Assembly: GCA_012798935.1 (NCBI GenBank)
Contig: JAAZMG010000059.1
Span: 1-5,634, forward strand
Direction: 5' to 3'
Source: Tissierellia bacterium
Lineage (GTDB): Bacteria; Bacillota; Clostridia; Tissierellales; Tepidimicrobiaceae
DNA length: 5,634 nucleotides
Position 1 is the stretch's first letter. Each line of letters starts with the position of its first letter. The notes under the pieces were generated by a model. The model was given only the letters and a program-made list of their open reading frames with translations, was not told the DNA's origin and made no database searches. This document shows positions 1-5,414 of this stretch, one piece after another. The translations under genes and the position numbers were made by a program.

Positions 1-572
1 GCATAGAGCTTGATAAAGATAAACTTTTATGGGGTTCTATAGCTCCTGATATATTGCCACAATATAAGTTTCGCAGACATTACCAAAAGGAAAGTTTAAA
101 TTATGTGGTAAATGAAATAGTTAAATTGATATTTATTAGTAGATATATAGAATTTAGTTCAAGAATAGATCCTATAGCCATTAGGGTATTAAGTAAAAAA
201 ATAGGAATTATTTCTCACTATTTAAGTGATTTTGTATGTCTTCCCCATGCCGAAAGATGGACTTTTACAAGTAGTATGCTTAAACATATAAATTATGAAT
301 CCAAATTAAATGATTATTCACCTCATCATGATTTCAAAAAGAATGTGATAACTGTAGATGATATAGATATTTTTCAAAATCGAATAATAAAACTTTGTCC
401 TATGATTAAACAATATATTCAAGATGTAATTGAAGAATATTCAATTAAAACCGATTTTAAAAATGATTTAGACTTTGCCTTATCATTAAATTTAAAAATA
501 TCTTATTTTATTATTGATACTATTAATGCATATACGGAAGAGACTTATAAAGATTTTGCATTTCAATTTTAA
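1..572 (+). CDS. Zinc-dependent phospholipase C-like protein, 5' end outside window
   Basis: The reading frame is open from the left edge (first full codon at 3) to the TAA at 570-572, giving 189 visible residues. The N-terminus is missing. A TTG at 54 lies inside the conserved segment and is not the start, because the residues just before it read WGSIAPD, a hallmark near the N-terminus of this family. Other likely metal ligands are a His in RRHYQKES (visible residue 26), the HYLSD motif (His72, Asp76), His82 in PHAERW, and the HHD group at 108-110. This His/Asp pattern in a helical protein fits the zinc-dependent phospholipase C family (PF00882), which holds a cluster of zinc ions. Clostridial relatives of this size are known only from sequence, so phospholipid hydrolysis is a family-based guess. 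Whether it has a signal peptide cannot be seen. A strong terminator overlaps its stop, so it ends its transcription unit. Confidence 0.8.
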   Translation, partial: IELDKDKLLWGSIAPDILPQYKFRRHYQKESLNYVVNEIVKLIFISRYIEFSSRIDPIAIRVLSKKIGIISHYLSDFVCLPHAERWTFTSSMLKHINYESKLNDYSPHHDFKKNVITVDDIDIFQNRIIKLCPMIKQYIQDVIEEYSIKTDFKNDLDFALSLNLKISYFIIDTINAYTEETYKDFAFQF

Positions 573-606
573 TCCTTCTTATCTTTTGATGGGAAGGATT
601 TTTTAT
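571..606 (+). terminator. Rho-independent terminator after the phospholipase-like gene
   Basis: A 13-bp stem pairs 571-583 with 588-600 (two G-T pairs) around a TTTT loop at 584-587. The descending arm runs into a T run at 599-604. The left arm starts inside the stop codon, so the hairpin directly closes the gene. Confidence 0.9.
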
Positions 607-628
607 AATCTATAGAAAGGGGTATAAT
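604..628 (+). promoter_or_regulatory. Possible promoter (two TATAAT boxes) for the MBL lipoprotein gene
   Basis: Only 31 bases separate the terminator from the next ATG at 638. They hold two exact TATAAT hexamers, at 604-609 and 623-628. Neither has a convincing -35 hexamer at 16-18 bp; the upstream sequence is the terminator hairpin and its T run. Use of the first box would start RNA near 616, at the AAAGGGG ribosome binding site. Use of the second would give a nearly leaderless mRNA. The choice cannot be made from sequence. Confidence 0.35.
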
Positions 629-637
629 ATAATAAAT

Positions 638-1678
638 ATGAAAAAAGACAGACTTTCTTTGTTTTTAATTATATTTTTAATACTTAGCATTGGACTAACT
701 GGATGTAATTATGAAGTAGCTGAAGTAGCTCATATAGAAAAGGATTTTAAAGACAAATTAGTAGTTCATTTTATAGATGTAGGCCAAGGTGATAGTACTT
801 TTATTCAATTTCCAAATGGAGAGTCATCCTTAATAGATGGTGGTACTAGAAAATCTGGAGACAAAGTGGTAAACTATTTAAAAGATTTAGATATAGGAAA
901 AATCGATTATTTAATAGCAACTCATCCTCATGAAGACCACATAGGGGGTTTGCCTGAAGTAATAAGGAACTTTAATATTGGGAAAGTATATATGCCAGAT
1001 AAGACAGCAAACACTGCTATATTCGAAGAACTTTTGAAAGAAATTAAAAATAAAGATTTAAAAATAACTTTAGCAGAAGGTGGAAATTCAATAATAGATG
1101 ATGAAAAGTTTCAATTTACTATATTAGCTCCTAATAGAGATGATTATATTGAAACAAATGACTTTTCTATAGTGACTAAAATAGAATATATAGATGCTTC
1201 CTTTATTTTAACAGGAGATGCAGAGAAAAGTTCTGAATTGGATATGATAAATAAAAACTATAATTTAAAATCCAATGTAATTAAAATAGGTCACCATGGT
1301 GGAAGAACTTCATCTAGTCAGGAGTTTTTAAAAAAGGTAGATCCTGATTATTCCATAATAAGTGTTGGGGCGGACAATACCTATGGTCATCCCCATAAAG
1401 AAACTTTGGATAGGCTTAACAAGCTAGATTCTAATATAATCAGAACAGATGAATTAGGAGATATTGTTATTGTTTCTAATGGAAAGGAAACAACTATTTC
1501 TGAAAAGATTATTACTGAAACTGAAACTAAAGTTCAATATATTGGAAATAAAAACACAAAGGTATTTCACACAAAGGATTGTAACTCATTGCCTAAGGAA
1601 GAAAATCGAATTTTCTTTAACTCATTAGAAGAAGCTAAAGAGAATGGCTATAAGCCTCATAAAAACTGTATAAAGTAG
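638..1678 (+). CDS. Exported MBL-fold (ComEC-type) lipoprotein with C-terminal Ada-like metal-binding domain
   Basis: The 346 residues begin with a lipoprotein signal peptide: Lys/Arg at 2-5, a hydrophobic core, then the lipobox LTGC with Cys23 as lipidation site. The mature protein should sit on the outer face of the membrane. Residues 43-285 form a metallo-beta-lactamase fold of the ComEC/Rec2 type: FIDVGQGDS at 45-53, LIDGG at 65-69, the metal motif HPHEDH at 96-101, TGDA with Asp194, GHHGG at 218-222 and GHPH at 250-253. All usual metal ligands appear intact, so it is probably an active hydrolase, perhaps on nucleic acid or another phosphodiester; the substrate is unknown. Residues 299-346 resemble the Ada-type metal-binding domain often fused to secreted nucleases (YIGN at 301, FH at 310, Cys315, Cys344). 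The usual PCxxC end reads PHKNC. The ATG is chosen because the signal peptide begins there; AAAGGGG at 616-622 is an unusually distant 15 bases away. It probably shares an mRNA with the DUF3006 gene. It is not ComEC itself, as the membrane channel domains are absent. Confidence 0.9.
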   Translation: MKKDRLSLFLIIFLILSIGLTGCNYEVAEVAHIEKDFKDKLVVHFIDVGQGDSTFIQFPNGESSLIDGGTRKSGDKVVNYLKDLDIGKIDYLIATHPHEDHIGGLPEVIRNFNIGKVYMPDKTANTAIFEELLKEIKNKDLKITLAEGGNSIIDDEKFQFTILAPNRDDYIETNDFSIVTKIEYIDASFILTGDAEKSSELDMINKNYNLKSNVIKIGHHGGRTSSSQEFLKKVDPDYSIISVGADNTYGHPHKETLDRLNKLDSNIIRTDELGDIVIVSNGKETTISEKIITETETKVQYIGNKNTKVFHTKDCNSLPKEENRIFFNSLEEAKENGYKPHKNCIK

Positions 1679-1688
1679 GAGGGATTTT

Positions 1689-1907
1689 GTGGAGGGTATA
1701 GTTGATAGGTTTGAGGAAGATAAGGTTGTATTAGAGATAGAAGAGGGAACCTTAATCTTTGATAGGACATTATTTCCTGAAGGAATAAAAGAAGGAGATA
1801 TGGTTAAATATATAGATAATAAATTTATTGTTAAAGAAAAAGAAACTGAAGAAAGAAAACAATATATAGATAATTTATTTAATTCATTAATTGATGATAA
1901 AAAATAA
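1689..1907 (+). CDS. DUF3006 domain-containing small protein
   Basis: This is a 72-residue acidic protein started by GTG. AGGAGGG at 1677-1683 overlaps the stop codon of the MBL lipoprotein gene and sits 5 bases before the GTG, so the two are probably translationally coupled. The pattern MEGIVDRFEEDKVVLE (1-16), LFPEGIKEGDMV (28-39) and a charged C-terminal helix ETEERKQYIDNLF fits the DUF3006 family (PF11213), whose members are about this length. The first 50 residues look like a small beta-barrel. There is no signal peptide, so it should be cytoplasmic although its partner is exported. DUF3006 genes are often found beside ComEC-like MBL genes, as here, but the molecular role is not known to me. 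No clear terminator follows; any read-through would meet the T-box terminator upstream of asnA. Confidence 0.85.
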   Translation: MEGIVDRFEEDKVVLEIEEGTLIFDRTLFPEGIKEGDMVKYIDNKFIVKEKETEERKQYIDNLFNSLIDDKK

Positions 1908-1922
1908 TCTTTTAAAAAGTAA

Positions 1923-1951
1923 TTGACAATATCTTTTAAATAGAATATAAT
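1923..1951 (+). promoter_or_regulatory. Sigma-A promoter for the T-box leader and asnA
   Basis: An exact TTGACA at 1923-1928 and an exact TATAAT at 1946-1951 are separated by the ideal 17 bp. RNA should start near 1957-1960, leaving about 20 bases before T-box Stem I. It lies right after the DUF3006 gene, so asnA has its own strong constitutive promoter, with control passed to the T-box. Confidence 0.93.
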
Positions 1952-2059
1952 TATAAATTAATAAATTGAATTTAAATGCAGTGAGGGGAAGAGTAGTCTA
2001 TAAGGAAGTTACAGAGAGTTGGAGGAGGGTGGAAATCCAACACGGAATTATTGATGAAG

Positions 2060-2062
2060 AAC
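2060..2062 (+). promoter_or_regulatory. T-box specifier codon AAC (Asn)
   Basis: The pattern GAA-N-codon-A followed by the 3' strand of Stem I and TGAGC matches the glyQS T-box layout as I recall it, with AAC where glyQS has GGC. AAC would pair with the GUU anticodon of tRNA-Asn, in agreement with asnA downstream. The base after it is a purine (A2063), as is usual. Shifting by one or two bases would give GAA, AGA or ACA, none of which fits the gene. Confidence 0.88.
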
Positions 2063-2190
2063 AGCCCTGAGCATCTAACCAAAATCTGCATATCATGCAG
2101 AAAGTAGGCTTAGACGGTTATAGCCCGTTAGAAACTATACAGTATCGAATTAAATTTCCGTACTGGTTAGAGTTGAGCCCTTTGCTAATT

Positions 2191-2224
2191 AAGGTGGTAA
2201 CGCGGAAGATTACCTTTCGTCCTT
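2191..2224 (+). promoter_or_regulatory. T-box antiterminator
   Basis: AAGG (2191-2194) can pair with CCTT (2221-2224), and GCGGAAG (2202-2208) with CTTTCGT (2214-2220). This leaves a 7-base bulge TGGTAAC at 2195-2201. The bulge TGGT is where the tRNA acceptor end would pair. The canonical bulge is TGGNACC; here the sixth base is A instead of C. The structure excludes the terminator hairpin, since both use 2214-2222. Confidence 0.88.
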
Positions 2225-2248
2225 TAGGATGAAAGGTTTTTTTATTTT
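2212..2248 (+). terminator. Regulated terminator of the asnA T-box leader
   Basis: An 11-bp stem pairs 2212-2222 with 2227-2237 around a TTTA loop, followed by T7-A-T4 to 2248. It should form when charged tRNA-Asn is plentiful and the antiterminator is not stabilised. Confidence 0.93.
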
Positions 2249-2256
2249 AAGGAGGT
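2249..2256 (+). promoter_or_regulatory. Consensus ribosome binding site of asnA
   Basis: AAGGAGGT is fully complementary to the 3' end of 16S rRNA and lies six bases before the ATG at 2263. It is exposed after the T-run of the leader terminator, so translation should be efficient whenever read-through occurs. Confidence 0.9.
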
Positions 2257-2262
2257 AGTAAG

Positions 2263-3240
2263 ATGAAAAGACTAGATGTAAAAGAGACTCAAATAGCTAT
2301 AAAAACTATAAAAGACTATTTTGAGAAGGAGTTAGCTGAAAAATTAAATTTAATTAGGGTGTCTGCGCCTTTATTTGTAAGACCTGAAACTGGATTAAAT
2401 GATAATTTAAGTGGTGTAGAAAAACCTGTATCTTTTAATATGAGAAAATATGATCAGGAAATAGAAATAGTTCAATCATTGGCAAAGTGGAAAAGGATTG
2501 CGTTAAAATTGTATAATTTGAGAGTAGGAGAAGGTATTTATGCAGATATGGATGCTATAAGACCTGATGAAGTTTTAGATCATATTCATTCAATTTATGT
2601 TGACCAATGGGATTGGGAAAAAATCATATCAAAAGAAGATAGGGATGAAAAATATTTAAAAGAAGTGGTAGAAACTATATATGGGATTTTCAAGAATACA
2701 GAGAAAAAGGTAAATAGTATTTATCCCTTTCTAAAAGATAAATTACCTGAGAAAATTAAATTTATAACATCTCAGGAATTAGAAGACATGTATCCTAATA
2801 GTAGTCCAAAACATCGAGAACACTTAATTTGCAGAGAGCATAAAGCAGTTTTCTTGATGAAGATTGGTGGAAAGCTAAAATCCAATATGCCTCATGATGG
2901 AAGGTCTCCTGATTATGATGATTGGGAACTAAATGGGGATATACTGTTTTGGAATCCAGTTCTTAAAGAGGCATTAGAATTATCAAGTATGGGCATTAGA
3001 GTAGATCAGGAAAGCTTAAGAAGACAATTAAAAATTGCAGGAGAAGAGGATAGATTAAAATTACCTTATCATAGGATGTTAATGGAGGGTAAATTACCCC
3101 TTACCATTGGTGGAGGTATAGGACAGTCAAGGATATGTATGTATTTCTTAGAAAAGAAACATATTGGTGAAGTTCAGGCTTCTGTTTGGACTGAGGAAAT
3201 AATAGAGGAATGTAAAATGGAGAATATACTTTTACTTTAA
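2263..3240 (+). CDS. asnA: Aspartate--ammonia ligase (asparagine synthetase A)
   Basis: AsnA makes asparagine from aspartate, ammonia and ATP, releasing AMP and PPi (EC 6.3.1.1). It is a cytoplasmic homodimer with a class II aminoacyl-tRNA-synthetase-like fold. The 325 residues match the family length (330 in E. coli) and align throughout. Conserved blocks include LNDNLSG (45-51, with the active-site Asp47), QSLAKWKR (71-78), GEGIYADMDAIRPDE (89-103), YVDQWDWE (112-119), PDYDDW (216-221), NGDILFWNPVLKEALELSSMGIRV (224-247) and GGGIGQSR (283-290). No key block is missing. The region around 205-222 is shorter than in E. coli. The start is fixed by a perfect AAGGAGGT at 2249-2256, six bases before the ATG and just after the T-box terminator. 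It is monocistronic or nearly so; control is by transcription attenuation through tRNA-Asn. Confidence 0.97.
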   Translation: MKRLDVKETQIAIKTIKDYFEKELAEKLNLIRVSAPLFVRPETGLNDNLSGVEKPVSFNMRKYDQEIEIVQSLAKWKRIALKLYNLRVGEGIYADMDAIRPDEVLDHIHSIYVDQWDWEKIISKEDRDEKYLKEVVETIYGIFKNTEKKVNSIYPFLKDKLPEKIKFITSQELEDMYPNSSPKHREHLICREHKAVFLMKIGGKLKSNMPHDGRSPDYDDWELNGDILFWNPVLKEALELSSMGIRVDQESLRRQLKIAGEEDRLKLPYHRMLMEGKLPLTIGGGIGQSRICMYFLEKKHIGEVQASVWTEEIIEECKMENILLL

Positions 3241-3287
3241 TGTGGAAATAGTATAAAATAGATTTAAAAAGATAAAGGGGTATAAAT

Positions 3288-3704
3288 ATGCTCAATAGAT
3301 ATAGATTTCCATTCCTTTTATTGGGAATAGGCATAGGGATTATACTAACCAATACAATTTATATCTTTAATCCCTACATAGAGTATAGGGATTATTCAAA
3401 GGAAGAAATAATAGCAGAGGCTACAGATTTAGGAATGGTTTTTGTAAAGGATAATATAGATATTTCTTCAAAAGAAGAAAAAGAGCAAAAAGAAGAAATA
3501 AAGTTCATAATTGAATATGGGGATTCTTTAGAAAAGGTTTCAAAAGGACTTTATGAATCAGGAATAATAGATGATGCAGAAAAGTTTCATAAACTTACTA
3601 AAGATAAAGGGATGGATAAAAAGCTTAGGGTAGGTACCTATAAGCTTTCACCTAATCTTGACTATGAAACAATAATAAATATACTGACGAAATTTGTAGA
3701 ATAA
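3288..3704 (+). CDS. Membrane-anchored MltG/YceG-like N-terminal domain protein, no catalytic domain
   Basis: This 138-residue protein has one N-terminal membrane segment (about 7-28) after Asn-Arg-Tyr-Arg, so most of it should be outside the cell or in the intermembrane space of a forespore. Residues 36-52 (YSKEEIIAEATDLGMVF) form a short conserved-looking motif, then a Lys/Glu-rich linker at 60-72. Residues 73-136 resemble the LysM-like subdomain that precedes the catalytic part of MltG/YceG endolytic transglycosylases: IIEYGDSLEKVSKGLYESG, then a helix, then KLRVGTYKLSPNLDYETIINILTK. The chain ends there, so the catalytic Glu domain is absent; full MltG is well over 300 residues. It may bind peptidoglycan without cutting it. 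AAAGGGG at 3274-3280 lies seven bases before the ATG. It follows asnA by 47 bases with no terminator between, so read-through from asnA is possible, and a hairpin terminator closes it. The homology is judged by eye. Confidence 0.72.
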   Translation: MLNRYRFPFLLLGIGIGIILTNTIYIFNPYIEYRDYSKEEIIAEATDLGMVFVKDNIDISSKEEKEQKEEIKFIIEYGDSLEKVSKGLYESGIIDDAEKFHKLTKDKGMDKKLRVGTYKLSPNLDYETIINILTKFVE

Positions 3705-3754
3705 CCGACTAGGGTTAAAATGGTACTAAAGTAGTAGTTATAAAAAATAGTAGT

Positions 3755-3787
3755 AGCATTGGATGAATTCCAGTGCTTTTTTCTTTT
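3755..3787 (+). terminator. Rho-independent terminator after the MltG-like gene
   Basis: AGCATTGGA (3755-3763) pairs with TCCAGTGCT (3769-3777), nine pairs with one G-T, around a five-base loop. T6-C-T4 follows. The 50 bases between the stop codon and this hairpin hold nothing I recognise. Confidence 0.9.
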
Positions 3788-3833
3788 ATTAAATTTAAAG
3801 ATTTAGTTTTTACGTAAGTATTATCATAAATTG

Positions 3834-3864
3834 TTTACAATATATAAAATTATTGTAGTATAAT
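3834..3864 (+). promoter_or_regulatory. Probable sigma-A promoter for the 244-residue protein gene
   Basis: TTTACA at 3834-3839 and TATAAT at 3859-3864 are 19 bp apart, longer than the ideal 17. Reading the -35 as TTACAA (3835-3840) gives 18 bp. The region is very A/T-rich, so chance matches are possible, but a new promoter is expected because a terminator lies just upstream. RNA would start near 3871, giving a leader of about 80 bases. Confidence 0.5.
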
Positions 3865-3906
3865 ATAATATACTGTCAAACAAAAAAATAATAGGTAGAT
3901 GGTTTA

Positions 3907-3946
3907 ATCCTCCATTTAATTGGAAACAATTGCTAAGAGGAGGGAT
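3907..3946 (+). promoter_or_regulatory. Leader hairpin that pairs the Shine-Dalgarno of the 244-residue protein gene
   Basis: TCCTCC at 3908-3913 is complementary to GGAGGG at 3939-3944 (five Watson-Crick pairs plus one T-G), which is the core of the ribosome binding site for the TTG start at 3952. Between them, AATTG (3918-3922) pairs exactly with CAATT (3927-3931) around a GAAA tetraloop of the GNRA type. The result is a two-part stem with an internal loop that would hide the SD. I do not recognise a known riboswitch. It may be a translational switch, a protein-binding site, or simply an element that lowers expression. Confidence 0.6.
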
Positions 3947-3951
3947 GAAAT

Positions 3952-4686
3952 TTGGTTTTAGCAAAGATTGATCTTTGGAAAATATATGAAGGTTTACAAT
4001 ATAATTTTTTATATAATAATGATATTAATTCAATACATATCCTCCTGAATTTATATGATCTGGAAAACAATATGACAAATATATGTCCTAAATATATAAG
4101 TACGAAAGCAATAAGGAAAAGGGTAAAAAGACTATTAATACATAGAAAAGATAGACAACTAATTTCTAATAATATTACTTTGTTAATCCATGAAGATATT
4201 GATAGATTAGAACTAACTTTATATTTAGAAGGGTATAAGAATGGCTATCATAATAATAAATGGGTAAATATTTTGGAAGATGAGACCATTAAACATTTTA
4301 AAATTGAACAAATATATGAAAAGAATTTCTTATTTCATTACAATACCTATTTTAAAGAAGTTGAAAGGATTAAAGAAGCTTTTATATTAGAAATAGAAGA
4401 TAAAGAAAAGAAAACTAATTATTTACATGATTTTATAAATAGATATTGTGAAAAAGTGATTAAAAGAAAAATTTATAATTTAAATATGTATATCGACAAG
4501 CAATTGGCTATAGAATATAATTTTAATGAAATGAAGATAAAAGAGGAGGAGCCCCTTTTATCTACTAATGAATTAAATAAAATTTACAAAGTAGTGGTTA
4601 AAACTATAATAAAGAACACCATAAAGATATATATAGATGCTAGTTGGTTTGGAATTAACGATAAAGTTCTTAATAGATATTTATAA
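3952..4686 (+). CDS. Uncharacterised 244-residue clostridial protein
   Basis: I do not recognise this protein. It starts at a TTG seven bases after AGAGGAGGG (3936-3944). An ATG at 3945 is in another frame and stops after eight codons. No signal peptide or membrane segment is visible, so it should be cytoplasmic. It is mostly helical by composition and rich in Lys, Ile, Asn and Tyr. Distinct segments are a basic stretch KAIRKRVKRLLIHRKDRQ (52-69), HEDIDRLELTLYLEGYKNGYHNNKW (80-104), a charged region at 136-155, and a C-terminal block ELNKIYKVVVKTIIKNTIKIYIDASW (207-232). The basic stretch could bind nucleic acid, but nothing specific supports that. Its base composition matches its neighbours, so there is no sign of recent transfer. 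It has its own likely promoter and an SD-pairing leader. No terminator separates it from the BofC-like gene 88 bases downstream, so the two may share a transcript. Confidence 0.75.
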   Translation: MVLAKIDLWKIYEGLQYNFLYNNDINSIHILLNLYDLENNMTNICPKYISTKAIRKRVKRLLIHRKDRQLISNNITLLIHEDIDRLELTLYLEGYKNGYHNNKWVNILEDETIKHFKIEQIYEKNFLFHYNTYFKEVERIKEAFILEIEDKEKKTNYLHDFINRYCEKVIKRKIYNLNMYIDKQLAIEYNFNEMKIKEEEPLLSTNELNKIYKVVVKTIIKNTIKIYIDASWFGINDKVLNRYL

Positions 4687-4705
4687 ACTATTTAATCTAA
4701 AATGT

Positions 4706-4714
4706 TGGTATAAA
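4706..4714 (+). promoter_or_regulatory. Possible extended -10 promoter before the BofC-like gene
   Basis: TGG-TATAAA at 4706-4714 fits the TGn-TATAAT extended -10 form, with RNA starting near 4721 and a leader of about 55 bases. No good -35 lies upstream. It could supplement read-through from the upstream gene. Confidence 0.3.
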
Positions 4715-4774
4715 ATGTATATTTTATTTTCAAATGGGAAAAATATTCCTCTAGATAGTATTGGAGGGATATTT

Positions 4775-5368
4775 ATGAAAAAACGAAATGGAATTTTAAT
4801 ATTTCTATTTTGTATAACTTTGTTTTTGGCCAGCTTTATATATGGTTATAAGATAATGGGACATAGAATCAACAAAAAACCTTTAATTACCGATAAAAAT
4901 CAGGAAGAAGATATAGTTGAAAACTTAGACTTGGAAATATTAAGAGAAGATGAAAGGATTTCACCAAATACATTTATTGAAAAAACGATTCACTATAATA
5001 CTTGTAATCATAATATTACAAAATTAAATAATGCAGATAATGAAATAATAAATATGACTGAAAAACAATATAGAGAATATATAAAAGAAAATTATCCTAA
5101 TATAAAGATTATTTCTTTTTCTATTAGCGAGATAGTGTTACGAGAAGAAAGAGACCACCTATGTGAAAATCATTATATAATTGGTCAGTCAGATGGAAAA
5201 ATTGCAATTTATGGTATTGATGAGAATGGAGAAAGATTTTTGAATAAGATTTTTAATGACTACTCTATATCCCTTCTAAAAAAAATTGATCAGGAAAAAC
5301 TTACAAAAGGAATAGTAGTAGATAGTGAAGAGGAGTTATCAGATGTACTAGAAAATTTCATAAGCTAG
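4775..5368 (+). CDS. BofC C-terminal domain-like membrane-anchored protein
   Basis: The 197-residue protein starts at the ATG at 4775, six bases after GGAGGG (4763-4768). The frame stays open further upstream, but that would overlap the preceding gene and bury the signal anchor. Residues 6-28 form a membrane segment or uncleaved signal, so the rest is extracytoplasmic. Residues 62-120 carry a Tyr-x-x-Cys-x-His element (YNTCNH, 74-79) and MTEKQYREYIKENYP. Residues 118-196 resemble the BofC C-terminal domain: VLREERDHLCENHYIIGQSDGKIAIYGIDENGE, then a helix and LTKGIVVDSEEELSDVLENF. In Bacillus subtilis, BofC is a forespore protein acting in the intercompartmental signalling that controls pro-sigma-K processing through SpoIVB. 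Clostridial BofC-like proteins are divergent and their role is untested. The next gene is ruvC, and in B. subtilis bofC lies near ruvA, which supports the call. A terminator follows three bases after the stop. Confidence 0.75.
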   Translation: MKKRNGILIFLFCITLFLASFIYGYKIMGHRINKKPLITDKNQEEDIVENLDLEILREDERISPNTFIEKTIHYNTCNHNITKLNNADNEIINMTEKQYREYIKENYPNIKIISFSISEIVLREERDHLCENHYIIGQSDGKIAIYGIDENGERFLNKIFNDYSISLLKKIDQEKLTKGIVVDSEEELSDVLENFIS

Positions 5369-5370
5369 GG

Positions 5371-5402
5371 AAAAACTAAGTTAGGATCCTAACTTAGTTT
5401 TT
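5371..5402 (+). terminator. Perfect palindromic, probably bidirectional terminator
   Basis: A perfect 32-base inverted repeat is centred on GGATCC (5384-5389); each 16-base arm pairs fully, with GATC as the likely loop. A T6 run ends the right arm (5398-5403) and an A5 run begins the left arm (5371-5375). It can therefore act as a U-tract terminator on either strand. It separates the BofC-like gene from ruvC. Confidence 0.93.
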
Positions 5403-5414
5403 TAACTGAAAATA

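Larger units (their letters stand above)
1978..2248 (+). promoter_or_regulatory. T-box leader responding to tRNA-Asn, upstream of asnA
   Basis: A full-length T-box element. Stem I starts at GCAGTGAGGGGAAGAGTAG (1978 on). Its distal part has the conserved ACAGAGAG at 2011-2018 and a GTTGGA/TCCAAC stem (2018-2023 with 2036-2041). The 3' side GAAGAACAGCCCTGAGC (2056-2072) carries the specifier AAC. Next come a hairpin CTGCAT/ATGCAG (2086-2091, 2095-2100), a likely Stem II pseudoknot (GGCT at 2107-2110 against AGCC at 2122-2125, interleaved with ACGG/CCGT), and Stem III (CAGTA at 2140-2144 with TACTG at 2161-2165). The T-box AAGGTGGTAACGCGG is at 2191-2205, then the terminator. In this class, uncharged cognate tRNA pairs its anticodon with the specifier and its NCCA end with the antiterminator bulge, giving read-through. 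The AAC codon matches asnA downstream, so this should sense the charging state of tRNA-Asn. Confidence 0.95.

Noticed and set aside
54..56. TTG as a start codon for the phospholipase-like protein.
   Set aside because: The upstream frame is open to the window edge and encodes the conserved WGSIAPD motif, so the true start lies outside the window.
1908..1922. A terminator between the DUF3006 gene and the asnA promoter.
   Set aside because: The A/T-rich stretch shows no stable hairpin followed by a T run.
3101..3352. An 83-codon open frame on the - strand across the end of asnA and the start of the MltG-like gene.
   Set aside because: It overlaps two well-supported + strand genes, has no recognisable domain, and looks like a shadow frame in A/T-rich DNA.
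3705..3754. Repeated TAGTAGT motifs after the MltG-like gene.
   Set aside because: They are too short and too few to be called a repeat array.
3945..3971. A tiny ATG frame of eight codons starting at 3945, overlapping the TTG start of the 244-residue gene.
   Set aside because: It is only one base from the SD and has no protein-like features. A leader-peptide role cannot be excluded, but nothing supports it.
4708..4737. Sigma-G/sigma-F type promoter for the BofC-like gene (GTATA elements at 4708 and 4717).
   Set aside because: No CATnnTA-like -10 lies at the expected distance, so forespore-specific control cannot be claimed from sequence.
4637..4774. An upstream in-frame extension of the BofC-like protein starting at a TTG inside the previous gene.
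   Set aside because: It would overlap the previous gene by 50 bases and place the membrane segment internally. GGAGGG at 4763-4768 clearly points to the ATG at 4775.
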